Numbered from the stretch's first letter, positions 1 through 11,907 are shown. The stretch: 64,000 nucleotides of DNA from Ganoderma boninense (GCA_002900995.3 CM035310.1:3123394-3187393), one strand, 5' to 3'. Notes: a model not told the origin generated them from the sequence alone. Made by a program: numbers and translations.

Positions 1-1252
1 GATCGAGAGGATATCGAAAGTAATGGGCGGTAAGGAAGAGTAGATAACAAGCAATCGAAACTACGGCGTTCAGTATTCGCGAGATCCCCATCTATAAAAC
101 CAACTCACATGGGTACCATAATGCGAACACGGCAAGTAGAACATTTCCTGGTACATCGAATGCATGCTGTACGGCCATTAGTATGGTGTCCAAGCAAGCA
201 TGACGGCCAAGCAAACAAAAGCGTCGATCCTCCTTCATGAACTTTCAGACCTTCAAAGAGGAGACTAACGTACGAAGGCTTCCGTTAGCTCTTTCAATGC
301 CATAACTGCTTGTGTCGATTATATATAGTGGTGTATTGAGCAGGGATTTATCTTCTCACCGCAGTAACTGCATGCTGACCTCCCCGATTCATGCTGGATG
401 AAGTCGTAAGCATTCGCAAGCGCTCCGGAGTTCACCATCCTAAGACAATAATCAGAAGTTGATCAGGTTAAATAAGAACAAGCGGAAAGGTGAGATTGGG
501 CTGAGCCTGACGGCGCATCTAGTCGACAGACGCGGTTGTTACCATGACGCAACAGGACACGGACGATCAGTGATTGCGTTGAGTTGTTGAGCCCGTCCTC
601 GCGGTGGGAGAGTGACAAGGCATCTACCCCCAAGCTGCGGCGACTGTGGTACATTCCCATTCTCCGCTGCCGCAGGGCCAGTCCTCTTCGAGTTTGCTGT
701 ACGTCCTTTTCCTTTCCTTGTGGCTCTACGTGTCTTGAAATTTTCGCGATAAGGATCGGACCGTAAATTGTAGTATGGAGCTTATTAGGAAGCTTGGCGT
801 TCAGGAATAGCATGTAGGACCTGCGGTAGCTCAGCGTTCATCCAAATGCGTATGATTTTCAGTGTTCTTCAAGTTTGCTCCACCGACACATTCACCACTC
901 ACTGTAGTCGTCGTCCTACCCTTCGTCACGGAGAAGCTAGAGGCGCCGACGTGACAACATAAACGATCAAATGCCATGAGGCACTGGGAAAGGAATTAAT
1001 AACCGTCTACCGCAGACTGCAGACCAGCCGGCGACCATCTGGCAAACTCTGGAATGTCACTGGAAGGTGAACGGCCCGGAAAAGGCGCCTGCCGGGGCCG
1101 AGTGGCACAGACCGGCGTCCGAGCCAAGGGCGGTGTAAGCTATAAGCTCCGGCTCTACGTCTGGTGCATTCCTCTTCCTCCGCCCCGTCCTCGTCCCCCC
1201 TCATCTGTGCTTCAAATCGAATCTATCACTCTTTCCTCCTTCGACTACAACT
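1..1252. other. No recognisable gene
   Basis: Short open frames on both strands overlap each other, and none shows a recognisable motif or a convincing spliced continuation. The last 200 bases lie directly upstream of the thioredoxin-like gene. Part of that stretch (about 1030-1110) resembles 22998-23050 upstream of the second thioredoxin-like copy, so promoter DNA was duplicated as well. Confidence 0.5.
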
Positions 1253-1698
1253 ATGACGGTGACTGAAATCAAGAACGTTCAGGATCTGAAGAACAAAGTA
1301 TGTTAATCGCTGTACTATGCACACGACGAGTTACCCGGGAACGCGCATACAGGTCCAGGCGGCACCTATCGCGGTGGTTTACTTCTGGGTGCCATGGTCC
1401 AGATCGTGCAGGCAGCTTGCGGCCACATTCGAGAATCTGTCCACCAGTAGAAGCACCATCTCCTTCTATAAGGTCGACGTCGACGCCGTGGGCGATGTTA
1501 TGGACGTCTACGGTGTCAATGACGTGAGTGCTGCATCCTGCGCACTCCTGTGTGTGGCTAATCGCGCGACCGGGGCGCGTGCAGGTACCTACCTTCATAC
1601 TCTTCAAGGACGGGAGAAAGGTCCGCGATGTTGTTGGTTATAAAGCCAACGTCATCAGTCTTTTGGTGCGTATATGTGTTGCTCTGCGATGGTTGTAG
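1253..1698 (+). CDS. Thioredoxin-like protein with degenerate active site (WSRSC)
   Basis: Three exons can be read: 1253-1297, 1353-1523 and 1585 onward, with GT..AG introns of 55 and 61 nt. The joined protein runs from MTVTEIKNV through FWVPWSRSC and FYKVDVD to VPTFILFKDGRKV and a VVGY segment. These match the beta-1/alpha-1, active-site, central-strand and cis-proline segments of the thioredoxin fold. Classical thioredoxins have WCGPC; here the first, nucleophilic cysteine is serine and only the second cysteine remains, so ordinary dithiol reduction is not expected. The tail after VGY is short, and reading on reaches a TAG ending at 1698. A further C-terminal exon is possible, so the 3' end is uncertain. 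A decayed paralogue lies near 23.2 kb. Confidence 0.7.
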
Positions 1699-1837
1699 CA
1701 TGCTGATTGTGGGTTCGCCTCCATTGTGGACATAATCTCATCCAGAATCTCCTTGCGTAGGCGATGGACTGGAGTGTCATGTTTGTATTGTATGCTGTTC
1801 CATCTTCGAAGTATAATTTGTGCATGGATGATACAGG

Positions 1838-2055
1838 ATGTATGTGGGTCCGCTCTGGACGAAATGGTTTGAATCAAATCACGCGAAATCGAACCCAGAC
1901 ACCAAGAATGGTACGGCCTCCGTTGTGCTTCGACTTCAGCTTCGCTCGTGCGCAACCTCGGAACGTGCTCGCCGAGCCCTCCACCCCCACCTCACCGCAC
2001 TCAGCATCAAACCCATTCATCTAGAGCGGGTTTCAGAGGCCATTCAAGCTCAAGT
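1838..2055 (+). repeat. Left arm of a diverged inverted repeat
   Basis: This stretch resembles the reverse complement of 2480-2715. In the frame read here the translation includes ITRNRTQT and FDFSFARAQ. The minus-strand translation of the other arm includes MSRNLTQT and FDLNFARAQ. The two arms are clearly related but differ at many positions. About 430 bp separate them. They may be a palindromic non-autonomous transposon or two copies of an unrecognised gene fragment; no terminal repeats or target-site duplication were identified. Confidence 0.5.
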
Positions 2056-2479
2056 TCTCTGAACGTAGGGAATCAACTGAGAGGATCTTGACCTTCGCCT
2101 GTGGATGCGCCTCGACTTATGCGCCGCCGGACGACGTCGTGCATTCCCCGCGCGCCTTTCGCCGCTTTTCCCCACCGCGTCATGTTTCCGGTCTGCCCAA
2201 CGGTGTGTGCTCGTAGGTCCAAACGAATTGCAGTAGAGTATATGCATAATGTGAGGCTCAATGAACATGTACGGGGGCGTGACGGTAGGAGCGGAATCAA
2301 AAGCTCTACGGGCAACGTGCGGGGACAGGGAGATACGATTCCACTTGTGCTTCAATATATACATATCCCTACGAGCTACGGGGGTCGTGCGGACTCAGGA
2401 AGGAAGCCGCGGCGGATGCTCGTCACCAGATGCGGCGCGACATCTGGTGGAGGCGCGCGTTAGGATTTCCACTAGCAGC

Positions 2480-2715
2480 AGCCACCGTGCACGAGACTCG
2501 CAAACAACTTATGTTTTAACATGATTAAACTGGAACTGGTTGCGGTGCGTCTGTGTGATCGGGAGAGCGCGTTGGAAAGTTGCGCGCGAGCGAAGTTGAG
2601 GTCGAAGCAAGACAGAAGTTGTTGTGGGTTTCTTGCAAGCGTCTGGGTTAGATTTCGCGACATTCGATTGAAATCATTTTGCCCAAAGAGGACTCTGATA
2701 AGGATGTGACATGCA
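2480..2715 (-). repeat. Right arm of a diverged inverted repeat
   Basis: This is the partner of 1838-2055. It stays open on the minus strand for more than 100 codons. The interval between the arms (2056-2480) and the stretch from 2716 to 2979 carry no recognisable gene. Confidence 0.5.
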
Positions 2716-2979
2716 ATGGGACATTGCCACAAGGATGTCTTAGAGTGGTACTTTCCGGTTGCCAACAGGTGGATACCAACATGTTTTTCGAACTTGACTT
2801 CAACTCCTACGTACCGTCCTCGTAGTCCTTTGACATAATGGTTCTCCAATACGATCCTGGCCAGAGCCTCGCATATATCCAACGTTCGGTAGACTCAACT
2901 CTTACTGAGTAGGATTGAGAATGTAGACAAACAGGAAATAGGGACGGCGTAGGTACACAGTAGAATGGGATGTTTCTGG

Positions 2980-4951
2980 TTATCTGGAGTAGTTCATCCG
3001 AATTATCTCTGCAATTTCTCGCACCTCTCTCCACGCAACCAGAGCGTTGTTAGCATCTTTCTGATACGTTTCCAACTGTTTCAGGTCATTCCCTCGTACT
3101 TTTCTGCTACTAGACTCGTGAGCAGCATAGGAATCCCGCGATTCGAAGCCGAAAGGCTTGGTGCCATCGATAAAGAACTGACTCTGGTTGTCGTCATCGG
3201 TTGCGCCAAGCTTCCTTGCTAGCGAATCCTTAAATGCTTGCCACACGTCTGTTTTGCCTGGTAGCAGCACATTTAAGAGTTTGCGGAAGGCGGCCTTCTC
3301 TTTCCTCGCGGCTTCCTCCTTCTCGGCAGCTTGTATCTTCTGCGCATCTTCCGCCGCCTTCTTCACCTCTTCCGCCGCCTTCTCCGCATCGTTCTGCGTG
3401 ACACCAGTCGCCCCCCCACCGGTTGTCCCTGTCCCAGTACTTGTAGTCCCTGGCCCAGCCCCGCCACCGCCGACGCTCCCGTCGTCCTGCCGCCCCAGGC
3501 GTACCAGCCGTCGTTACTGCCCCCACACCCGCCGGCCCCGCCTGCCCCGACGCCCCGGACTCCCCTGTTGTTCCTGTCGTCGCCATCACCTCAGACGCAC
3601 TAGCCGTCGGCACTGCAGCTCTGGGACTCCTAGAAATCGCGAGTGCTACGTCTGGGTGTATTTCGCTGAAGGCCAAACAGGTGAAAACGACGGCCTCCGT
3701 CCACGTGTTGAGCTGATACCGGTAGATGTCATATCTCTCTTGGATGGACAGCTGTTCGAGGAGTGTCTTTGTCTGCAGGTCTAGGCTGAGGAATGACAGA
3801 TACGAGTGGTACACCCAGGATGGAATCAGGGTCCCGACGAACATTATTTGTCCCAAAAGCGTGCCTTGGGGGATGAGCAGGAGCTGAGCAAGGAATTGGG
3901 AGAGGAGCAGGATGACCGAGATGTCGATGAGGTACCGCTGTATGGTCTGGGGCAGAGAGACAGTAGGCGTAGATGGGATGGACTTGGGAGGGTTGGCCTC
4001 AGGAGGAACGATGTGTTGGCTTTGACATCTGGAGCACGTCGCTATCTGCAGCCTCCCGTGGCAGCCATCACACTGTGTCGTAGCTGTGCTCGCTTCCAGA
4101 GCGGACTCGGGCGTGGGTCCGAAACGGAGGAAGAATCGAGCACGGGTGAAGGGGCTCACCGAGCCCTCCATTCCGAAAAGAACAATGATGTCTGTCTCGC
4201 TCCTCAGCACGACGTCTCCCGGGGCATACACCTGAGAAGGGGGGTTGTGCTTGAGGTATGGCTTCCCGGAGCCAATCACCGCGCATGACACGCCATTCGC
4301 AATCATGCCGAGAGCGATGCTAGCGAAGCAGAACCAGTCCGTGATCAGGGCGCAAATGACACATGCTCCGATGCTGATGAGGATCGTGCCTATAGCGAAG
4401 ATATTCGAGTCGGATGGGGAGAGTTCAAGCTCGTCGAGCTCGCCTGGCATGCGGTGGAGCTTGATAAACGTGACCCGTGCGTCCATGGTGCGCTTCGCTT
4501 GTTTCGGGAAAGCTTTTTTGACAGGGATACGGGATATCTTCCTCGCAATCAAAGACCCGAGGTGTCCAATGGGTTCCGGTGCCCTGCTGGATGGGAAATA
4601 CAGTTGGGCGTGCTCAGGGCCGGCCCGACCATCGACCATGAGGATCTTCGCGGGGTCACTGTCACCACCGGGGAAGAGGGCGTCGAATACGCGAGAATTA
4701 GCGAGTTTGCTGTACTGCTTCGCAACCTCGTAGGAGCCAGGAGAGTTGTACCACCCGAACCAGCGGCGTTTGGGGACAAGGTTCACGGTAGACATGGCTC
4801 TGACTGCGCTCTCGCCACCAAAGAAACCTGCGACGCCGGACGAGTCGAGGGTAAATTTGGCGCGGGATAGAGGGAGCGGCTTGATGACCGGATCTGCGCG
4901 ATTGACGAGGTTCGCGATGTAAGAGAGGGTGCTGTTTGGGATGATCGGCAT
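2980..4951 (-). CDS. Multi-pass membrane protein with C-terminal coiled coil, function unknown
   Basis: The first exon runs from 4951 to 3529. A 79-nt intron (3528-3450, GTGTGG..CCAG) brings the long frame into a second exon that stops at 2980, giving about 630 residues. Without that intron the frame becomes Arg/Trp-rich and loses the coiled coil, which supports the splice. There are hydrophobic helices around residues 185-230 (a pair) and 345-390 (a long hydrophobic stretch). A CDGC..CSRC four-cysteine motif lies between them and could bind zinc. A Gly/Thr/Ala-rich linker leads to a charged Lys/Glu/Ala helix (AEKAAEEVKKAAEDAQ), likely a coiled coil, then a conserved-looking tail ending in NYSR. 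No family is recognised. It may be a basidiomycete-specific protein of an internal membrane. Confidence 0.65.
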
Positions 4952-5240
4952 AGCGATGATGAGGGCTAGAAAGAAGTGTTTGTGCTGGGGTGGAGGTGTG
5001 GGTAGTTCTATGAAGGGACGGCTTCAGGTATTTGGGTCTACGATGTGGGCCCTGAGTTGATTGGACGCCAGAATGCCACCGTATTAGCGACTACCAACCT
5101 TGTCCGCAGTGGTCTGCCATCTGCATCGTGGTGATGATCCACATCGTGTTGGAAAAGAAGGTCCATGTATCTGCCAATGATGAATGTTAGTAAGACCTCC
5201 TTAATGGTGGACTGACCTGTTGTCAGTGGAGATTTCCCGT
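4952..5240. other. Upstream region of the membrane protein gene
   Basis: No gene is seen here. It probably contains the promoter of the minus-strand membrane protein gene that starts at 4951. Confidence 0.4.
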
Positions 5241-5249
5241 TGAACGTAT

Positions 5250-8150
5250 ACTATCACGCACCACGGAGGCTCGTGACGATGCGTGGCGCGACGTCTGATT
5301 CCATTGACCGTAGCTGTTCATGCGCGCGATGGACGGCCACAGTGCGGGCTCCCTATTCCAGAATGAGGTAAGTAAATTGCACAACACAATGTCCTCGCTG
5401 GCAACCAACCATCATCCCTCTCGTTCTCGCAGTCTATCCGAGAGCCAGGCGTCGCTACCCTGCACGTCCATGCGACTCCAGCACGAGCATTGCAGCAGTG
5501 CATGGGGCGGCGTCTCGCCGAACGGGCGGGCGGATGAAGAGGAAATGTTCGTTGGCGAACGTGACGTACGCAGCGAAACACTGCGAGAAATCCGTTTCAG
5601 AGAGCCGCTACATGCTCCTGCTGATGGACGTCCAGCCAGCCGTCGAGAACGGCGTTCTGGCGGCGCGCTGAATTGTACATTTGGCGCACGAATACGGCAT
5701 CCTGAGGAGTCGGGTAAGGTTGACAGCCGGAACTTTCCTGGCTGTTCGATGCCACGGCCAGTGCCAGAGTGGCGAGGTTGTATGGCCTTGACAACTGTCG
5801 CAGAAGAGGGGAGAGCAACATTGTCCTGGCCGATTGAGATAACGTTGTGGGTCATTGGATGTTGGAGTAGAGAGGGATGAAGGAAGGACGTGGGCATCTG
5901 AACGGCGGGGCAGCGACGGCCGGAATGTGAGGCTCCAAACTGCCACATCCTCGTACCACGCTTATCGCAGATTCGTAGCTGCTGAAGCCAGGTCGATCCG
6001 ACGCCGGTCAAAGCTGAGGGTCCGGAAGTGCCGGTGGGAGGTTTTCCTTCGAAAGTGGTTTTGTTGACAGCGGACTCTGTCAGTCTGTAGCGTCAGGGTC
6101 TCGCAACCCGGAGCTTCATGGTGACGTGTCTGAACAACAGTTAGCTTCCGAAAATAGCTTTCCACAATGGCCTTCGAAGCTTTCTGGAATCTGGAACAAG
6201 GACGTCTGTGACACCCGTCCCCCTGCACCGGAACAGTGAAGAGAGGCAGAGAGCGGATAGGCCTCAGATATCCTGATTCGCAACACGTATCAGAAAGACG
6301 ATGACAGACAAACCACACAACACCCACAGGTCCATCAGGCGGACATTGCACGGCGCGGCATCCACATTCCCCTAATACGTATACGGCATTGCTGGTGCCT
6401 TCGCCGCTGTCCTCAGGCTGCAAGCTCAATCAGAATTCCAAGTCGACCTGCGCCCCTCCTCGGCTCCGGACATGTAGAAACCGCGCACTCCGAACGACAA
6501 GCTTCCAGCTTTCACTGACAACTGCGGTCATCCCCAGGAGGTGGAGATCAGTAATCACCGCCGCCCAGGCCTCGTGCGAGCCGCCCTCTCCCAGCATAGT
6601 TCCAGAGGCACAATTAACAAGTTCGTGACGCATACGAGATGAAGATGCTTCCTTGTTGTCCCAGTGTGATACCAGTGTCGACGGACATTCGTGTGCGAGG
6701 AGCGACGGTGGTTAGCAATGGCGGTACCTGGATTCATCTGTCTATAATACGCTTTCGCATCCAAATCCCCAAACGCGGTTCATGACGATCGACTCACCGT
6801 GCGAGATTGAGGCACACAAATCCCCTTCATCGTCGTCCTTTCCGAGTACTCTGCGTCCTCTTCCATAGCACTGGCATGTACAGCGAGGGCTTCCAACCTA
6901 TAACATGGCCACACAGACGTGAGTTATTCTCTGGTACGAGGAGGCGGAGGAGGAAGGTGGGGTGCTCAGCTACGGATAGCCGCACGTTCAGTAGTTTACG
7001 TACCGGCCACGATCGTCGGTTTGTGGGCCGTGCGTCCGGACACAGAAGGGCAGAGATATGAGCTGGAGTAAGATGGCTATAGAACAGGGATGTCCGGTAT
7101 TGACGACGAGAATTTGGGGGAGCCATGTGTTGAGAGGGAAACGAAGAAGAACCATTCGCGAGTGAGTGCGATGCCGAGCGTCGAGGCAGCGACGAGGGTC
7201 CGTGTCGTAAGCTTTTCGGCTGTGGTGACACGGCGGCATCTTCACCTGTCTGGCACCGCATTCGCACTGAGATACGAGCACCGTAACAAGGAGGGTGAAT
7301 AGCGTGTCGGTAAGTTGACAGCAAGGCGAGGCAGTCATTTGGACTCGGATTTGGGGGGGCACCGGCGTAGGAGCGCTCTGGCATGTATTCGAGGGGAGGA
7401 ACTTGCACTTCTCGAATGCCCTACTTGTATGTGAAAACGGCCGTCCAAGAGACTTGATCGAGATGTGCGGAGCAGTGGTACCTTCTTTTGGAGTGTGGTA
7501 CCTGCGGTGCGTACGAAGGTGAACTTCGAGTCGGGGTTCGGCAGGGAATTACACGTATTCACTCACTGTACGTGCCATTTGCATTGGGGTATAAATACGC
7601 AGAGGAATTATGCATGGTCTCGGAGATGGTAGAGCCGTAGGAGCCTGCCAGTGAGACAGATGGATTTGAGCCATCTGAAGAACGACTTCGCGGATGAAGC
7701 GGTTCATACACGTATCTCTCCCGCTTCCTGGGATGGATTTACAATATATGTGCGTGAGGCATATCAGCGACCTCGGCGAGAGTGTTGAACTAGGGGAAGC
7801 AGTGCGAGTCTGAGATCTGAGGCCTGATGCTGGAATGACAAGCCACCGCCGGCAGACGCCCTGGTGTCACTCCCGTGATGTGGTCACGCAACGACGCGAG
7901 CGTCCAACTTGAACTGGCGGTGGTGTCTCTTGTTCCCAGCCATATCCGCCGACACGAAGGTTCACTTTGAAAAGCGTGTACTCTCTTCCCTTGGACGAAA
8001 AAAACCCCTGCGCGTGCCCTCTGGTCTCCTTTCCTGCCACCCGGTATTCTGGTTCCAGAAAAGTTCAAGATGATGTGAGTGTTCATGGGACGTTTCGACG
8101 GTCCGCCGGCTTGAAAACCGCGCTTCCCCATTCGCCCCTGGAGGCTCGAA
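5250..8150. repeat. Segmental duplication, copy 1 (decayed, no intact gene)
   Basis: This block is collinear with 17160-20300 at an offset of about 12.0-12.1 kb. Shared landmarks include GGACGTGGGCATCTGAACG (5886-5904 and 17990-18008), a GGCCACAGTG segment near 5334 and 17268, and an ACGCCCTGG..CCCGTGATGT..GTCAC segment near 7857 and 19950. Similar protein-like stretches occur on the minus strand of both copies, for example ITGVTPGRL, but stops and frame changes interrupt them. The original content was probably a multi-exon minus-strand gene now decayed in both places. No family could be named. Confidence 0.6.
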
Positions 8151-8199
8151 TTACTGCCTACTGCACATTGACACCTGCCGCCCGGACGGTGGTGCAAAC

Positions 8200-10215
8200 A
8201 TGGCGTCTCTGAGGTCGTCCTCGCTGGCACGCGGTGTGGCAGCATCCTCTCTCTCCCGTCGTCCACAACCTACCCCGGTTCGTGCTCTCTCGACATCCTT
8301 CATATCCCATCAATCCCGTACTTAGCCCACAAATACAGACGACAAGAAGCCAACTTTCGCATTCGCGAGCCGCCTGAAAGATGGTCAGGCCCTCTCGTTG
8401 GACGCTTGGTCGGTCATCAAGTCAGTCATCATCGTCATCCTTCCCCCTGCCGTGGACAGGTGCTGAACTATTGAACCTGGGGACTAGTGCGGCAAATCTG
8501 CCGCCAGACTGTATCAACCTGGGCCAGGGATACATGAACTTCCCCCCACCAGAATGGGCCCGCGATGCAGCGGAGGAAGCACTGCGCTCGGTCGAGGGCA
8601 ACCATTGCGCCGGCGAAGGGAAGGCTGAGGCTCAGGAAGGCGATTAAAGAGTTTTACGGGACGCAATTCGGGAAGGAGTTGGACCCAGAGACGGAGATCG
8701 TTGTGACCAGCGGGGCGAACGAAGGTGCGTTGTGCGTTCCCCCGTCGCGCGAATTTCCCCTGCTTCCACCACGTCCACCCCGACCTGCCTTCCGGGGGGC
8801 CCATGCATTGACTTGACGCTGCATGCTGAATGACTCGGGGTACAGGGCAATACGCTGCGCTCACGGCGTTCATCGAGCCGGGAGACGAAGTCATCATCTT
8901 CGAGCCCTTCTTTGACCAGTACCTGCCGTCCATCGCCTTCCACGGCGGGAAGTGCGTCTACGTCCCCCTCCATCCCAGCTCTGAGCCCGCCCCGAACGTC
9001 AAGATTGGGAAGCAGTCGTGGACGATCGACTTCGACGAACTGAGGTATGTCTCCGCCGTCTGCCTGGGTGCGAATTGTTGGGATGGAGGCACTGAACCTC
9101 TCGCGGCAGACGGGCAGTAACGCCGAAGACGAAGATGATCGTGGTCAACACCCCCCATAACCCGGTCGGGAAGGTGTTCACCCGCGCGGAGCTCGAGGGG
9201 ATCGCGAAGATCGCAGAGGAGCACAATCTCATCGTCATGTCCGACGAAGTCGTGCGTCTCTCTCTCTCTTTTCATTGTCAAAAGCTGTTTTCCTTACCTC
9301 GTTCGTTGCAGTACGAGAGCCTCGTCTTCGACGGACTGGAGCACGTCCGCATCGCGACGCTCCCGGGGATGTGGGAGCGCACCATCACGGTCGGGTCCGC
9401 AGGCAGTAAGTTCCATCTGTCCGTCTAAGTACCTCGTCTCCACTCCGCATCTGATCGCGCCCCCTTCTCTCCCCTCCTCCCCGCCCCTTCTCACTCGCTT
9501 GCAGAACTGTTCGCCGCGACAGGCTGGCGCGTGGGCTGGCTCGTCGGCCCGCCCTCGCTGATCGGGCCCACGACGGCCGCGACGACGCGGATCGTCTTCT
9601 GCTCGAACACGCCCATGCAGGAGGCGGCCGCGGCGGGGCTCGAGCAGGCGCGCGGGCGCGGGTTCTTCGCGCAGCAGCTGGCGGAGTACGAGGAGAGGCG
9701 GGGGATCCTCGTCGACGCGTTCGAGAAGCTCGGGCTGGAGTACGCGTGGCCCGAGGGCAGCTATTTCATCCTCCTGGTGGGTCCTCGGTCAGTGGTTGGG
9801 GAGGATGCGTGGTTGCTGATGCGTCGACGGGCGCGCGCGTAGAACATCTCGAAGGTCCGCTGGCCTGAAAACTACATGTTCCCGGCGACCATCGAGGGCC
9901 GCGGGCGCGATTTCAAGTACGCAGTTTCTCTGGGTCCCGTCCTTGCTGTGGTACCCCTCTGACCTGTGTCACCAGAGCTGCGTGGTTCATCGCGAATGAG
10001 ATTGGGGTGTCGTCGATCCCGGTCAGCGAGGTACGTATCCTCTAGTCTTATACCTATGCGGAGGACCTAAGTTGGCTTTGCCTCGTGCGTAGTTCTATTG
10101 CGAAGAGCACGTCGGAATCGGCGAAAACTACGCCCGGTTCGCATTCTGCAAAGACCTTGACACCCTCCGACGCGCAGGAGAACGTCTTCAGCGTCTTCGA
10201 GAATACCTCGTCTAG
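8200..10215 (+). CDS. BNA3: Kynurenine aminotransferase-like PLP enzyme, frameshifted in the fourth intact segment
   Basis: About nine exons encode a fold-type I aminotransferase of the kynurenine--oxoglutarate transaminase / cysteine-conjugate beta-lyase group. Family landmarks in order are: an N-terminus rich in Arg and Ser that could be a mitochondrial presequence (MASLRSSSLARG), INLGQGYMNFPPP, TSGANEGQYA, EPFFDQY, the NTPHNPVGKVF motif, SDEVYE, and the PLP lysine in GSAGKLFAATGWRVGW. That lysine codon is split by an intron. The C-terminus is YCEEHVGIGENYARFAFCK..., with a stop at 10213-10215. In the conserved Asn-His-Tyr-Ala-Pro-Ala-Lys-Gly segment two bases are missing at about 8606, which shifts the frame. 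The gene is therefore either newly inactive or affected by a sequence error. It converges on the seven-helix gene downstream. Confidence 0.8.
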
Positions 10216-10434
10216 GGCTCACGCGAGTCGCGCGGGCATTCGTGAAGTCGATTCCTCAGCAAGCAGCTTCACGTCCGCTGGTCTATCGTTGTCGAATGGT
10301 TCACATTCGATGCATACGGTGTACGTACGTATGATACAGCCGAAAACTCTTGGAAATATCTGTGGCGATCCCGTCTACGCTACACGATGTTGGCTGTCTT
10401 TCTAGATAGACGTATCCAATATTATACAGTTCCA
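10216..10434. other. Intergenic, no gene seen
   Basis: AT-richer spacer between two convergent genes. It probably holds the 3' UTRs and polyadenylation signals of both. Confidence 0.4.
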
Positions 10435-10508
10435 CAATTATAATGCTATACACATAGTTCGATTCACTGCGCAATTATAATGCTATACACATAGTTCGAT
10501 TCACTGCG
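10435..10508. repeat. Perfect 37-bp tandem direct repeat
   Basis: Bases 10435-10471 are repeated exactly at 10472-10508. The repeat begins CAATTATAATGC and ends GATTCACTGCG. The second copy contains the stop codon (TCA on the plus strand, 10501-10503) and last codons of the minus-strand seven-helix gene, so the 3' end of that gene was duplicated in tandem. Confidence 0.9.
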
Positions 10509-11907
10509 ATGTGGGGACAGCAGTCGCTCCGGGAGGCGAGAAGAGCAGCCCGTGCTCGTCCGCGGAGTCTCCCTCCGCGCTGACACTAGCACCGGTGCTA
10601 AGTGCGTCGAAGTCCGTCCTGCTGCTCGGCCGCACCCTCGTTGCGGTCTTCAATGCCAGCTCGGGTGGGGCGGCCAGTGCCCCGCGTACGTCGCGCACCA
10701 CAGGCCGCATCGGCCGGGACATTGACAGCGGGAGGTGGCCCGCGATGACCCGCGTGCCGTGCGCGGTGAGGTGAGCGCGGTCGCGGCTCGAGCCCACACC
10801 ATCGTTTGTGCGCGCGGCGCTGGGGCCGGAGCCGGCGGCCCAGATGGTGGAGAAGAGGACGCCGAGGATGGAGATGTAGCTGTTGACGCTGACGACGTAT
10901 GCGCCCTCGATGTAGTCCGCGTCGCGGAAGATGAGGACGAGCTGCGCGACGTCGAAGATGACGGGGAAGACGAAGTTGGAGAGCGCGATCCAGAAGAGCG
11001 TCCGGAGGCGCGTCGCGTACGAGCCTGCGTGCGTAAGTGTTGGTGGGTGTCAATGTACGATGATGTATAGCTACTAGGAAGGGAGACGCACCACCTCCTG
11101 AGAGCGCTGCGTAGGGACCCTTCGTGGCGGGTTGCTTCTCGTTGAACCTGGCTCCCGAGTGGAGGCGGAGGAGGAAGATGGATGACATGTAGCTGCTCAG
11201 GAAGTGAGCGAAGACAGGGCGCGCCGTATGAGAGCACACACATACACGTCGTCTACGAGCTGCAGGAACAGCTCCGACTTCGCAAACGGCGACGACCATA
11301 TTGCCGCGGACTCGCTCAAGATCGTCCTCGGCGCGCCGTCAGTGGACTGGACTGTATAGAGCAGGTAGGCGGCATTCGCAGCTCGCGTCACTTTCACGAC
11401 GATCGTGGGCCCGTAAATTGCGAGGCGGACGGGCAGTGTGAACTGGCGTGGGGGATGGACGGCGAGGACGCGGAGGAAGAGGATCGTCTGGACGCATATC
11501 GGGCCGACGATGTAGACGGCGGTGAGGACGGATACCAGCGCCGGATGCGGCGGCCTGAGCACCATCTCCGTGATCTGTCGCGAAGAGAAGTCCGTCAACG
11601 AAGGCTCGCCGGCACCGAAATGCGCGGAAGCCGGCTTGGAACTGGAACTCACCACGACGTAGGCGGTGAGCGTGCCCTGGGCGAGGCCGAAGGCGATCGC
11701 ACAGACGTTGAGGACGAAGCTGGGGCGGCGCCGGAGGGCGGGCGTGGAGAAGACGAAGAGGACGACGGCGGTGGGGACAAGGAACGACGAGAAGACAGTT
11801 GCGATCAGCAGCCCCTTCAGGCCCGGGACGAGGGCCGCGACGGGAACCACCTCCGAGTCGAGACCCCCTGGTGAGTTCTCTGGAATGGGAATGGTAATGC
11901 CGGACAT
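10501..11907 (-). CDS. Seven-transmembrane protein, paralogue A
   Basis: Four exons are read on the minus strand: 11907-11653, 11574-11246, 11192-11092 and 11024-10501. They give 402 residues. The ATG at 11907 (MSGITIPIPE) is preferred because the two bases-in-frame codons upstream begin with GTG, not ATG. Helices fall at about residues 31-54, 62-85, 96-123, 131-153, 183-208, 232-258 and 264-286, followed by a cytosolic tail of about 115 residues rich in Ser, Arg and Pro. Recurrent family motifs are RRRPSFVLNVCA, RVLAVHPPR, FLQLVDDVYMSSIFLLRL and LFWIALSNFVFPV. The topology resembles a G-protein-coupled receptor, but no described receptor class is recognised. Paralogues with the same intron positions lie at 24422-25712 and 51917-53209, and a wreck at 12950-13950. 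Confidence 0.8.

Noticed and set aside
820..892. TGCGGTAGCTCAGCG segment reminiscent of a tRNA D-arm
   Set aside because: No matching acceptor stem, anticodon arm or T-loop could be folded around it.
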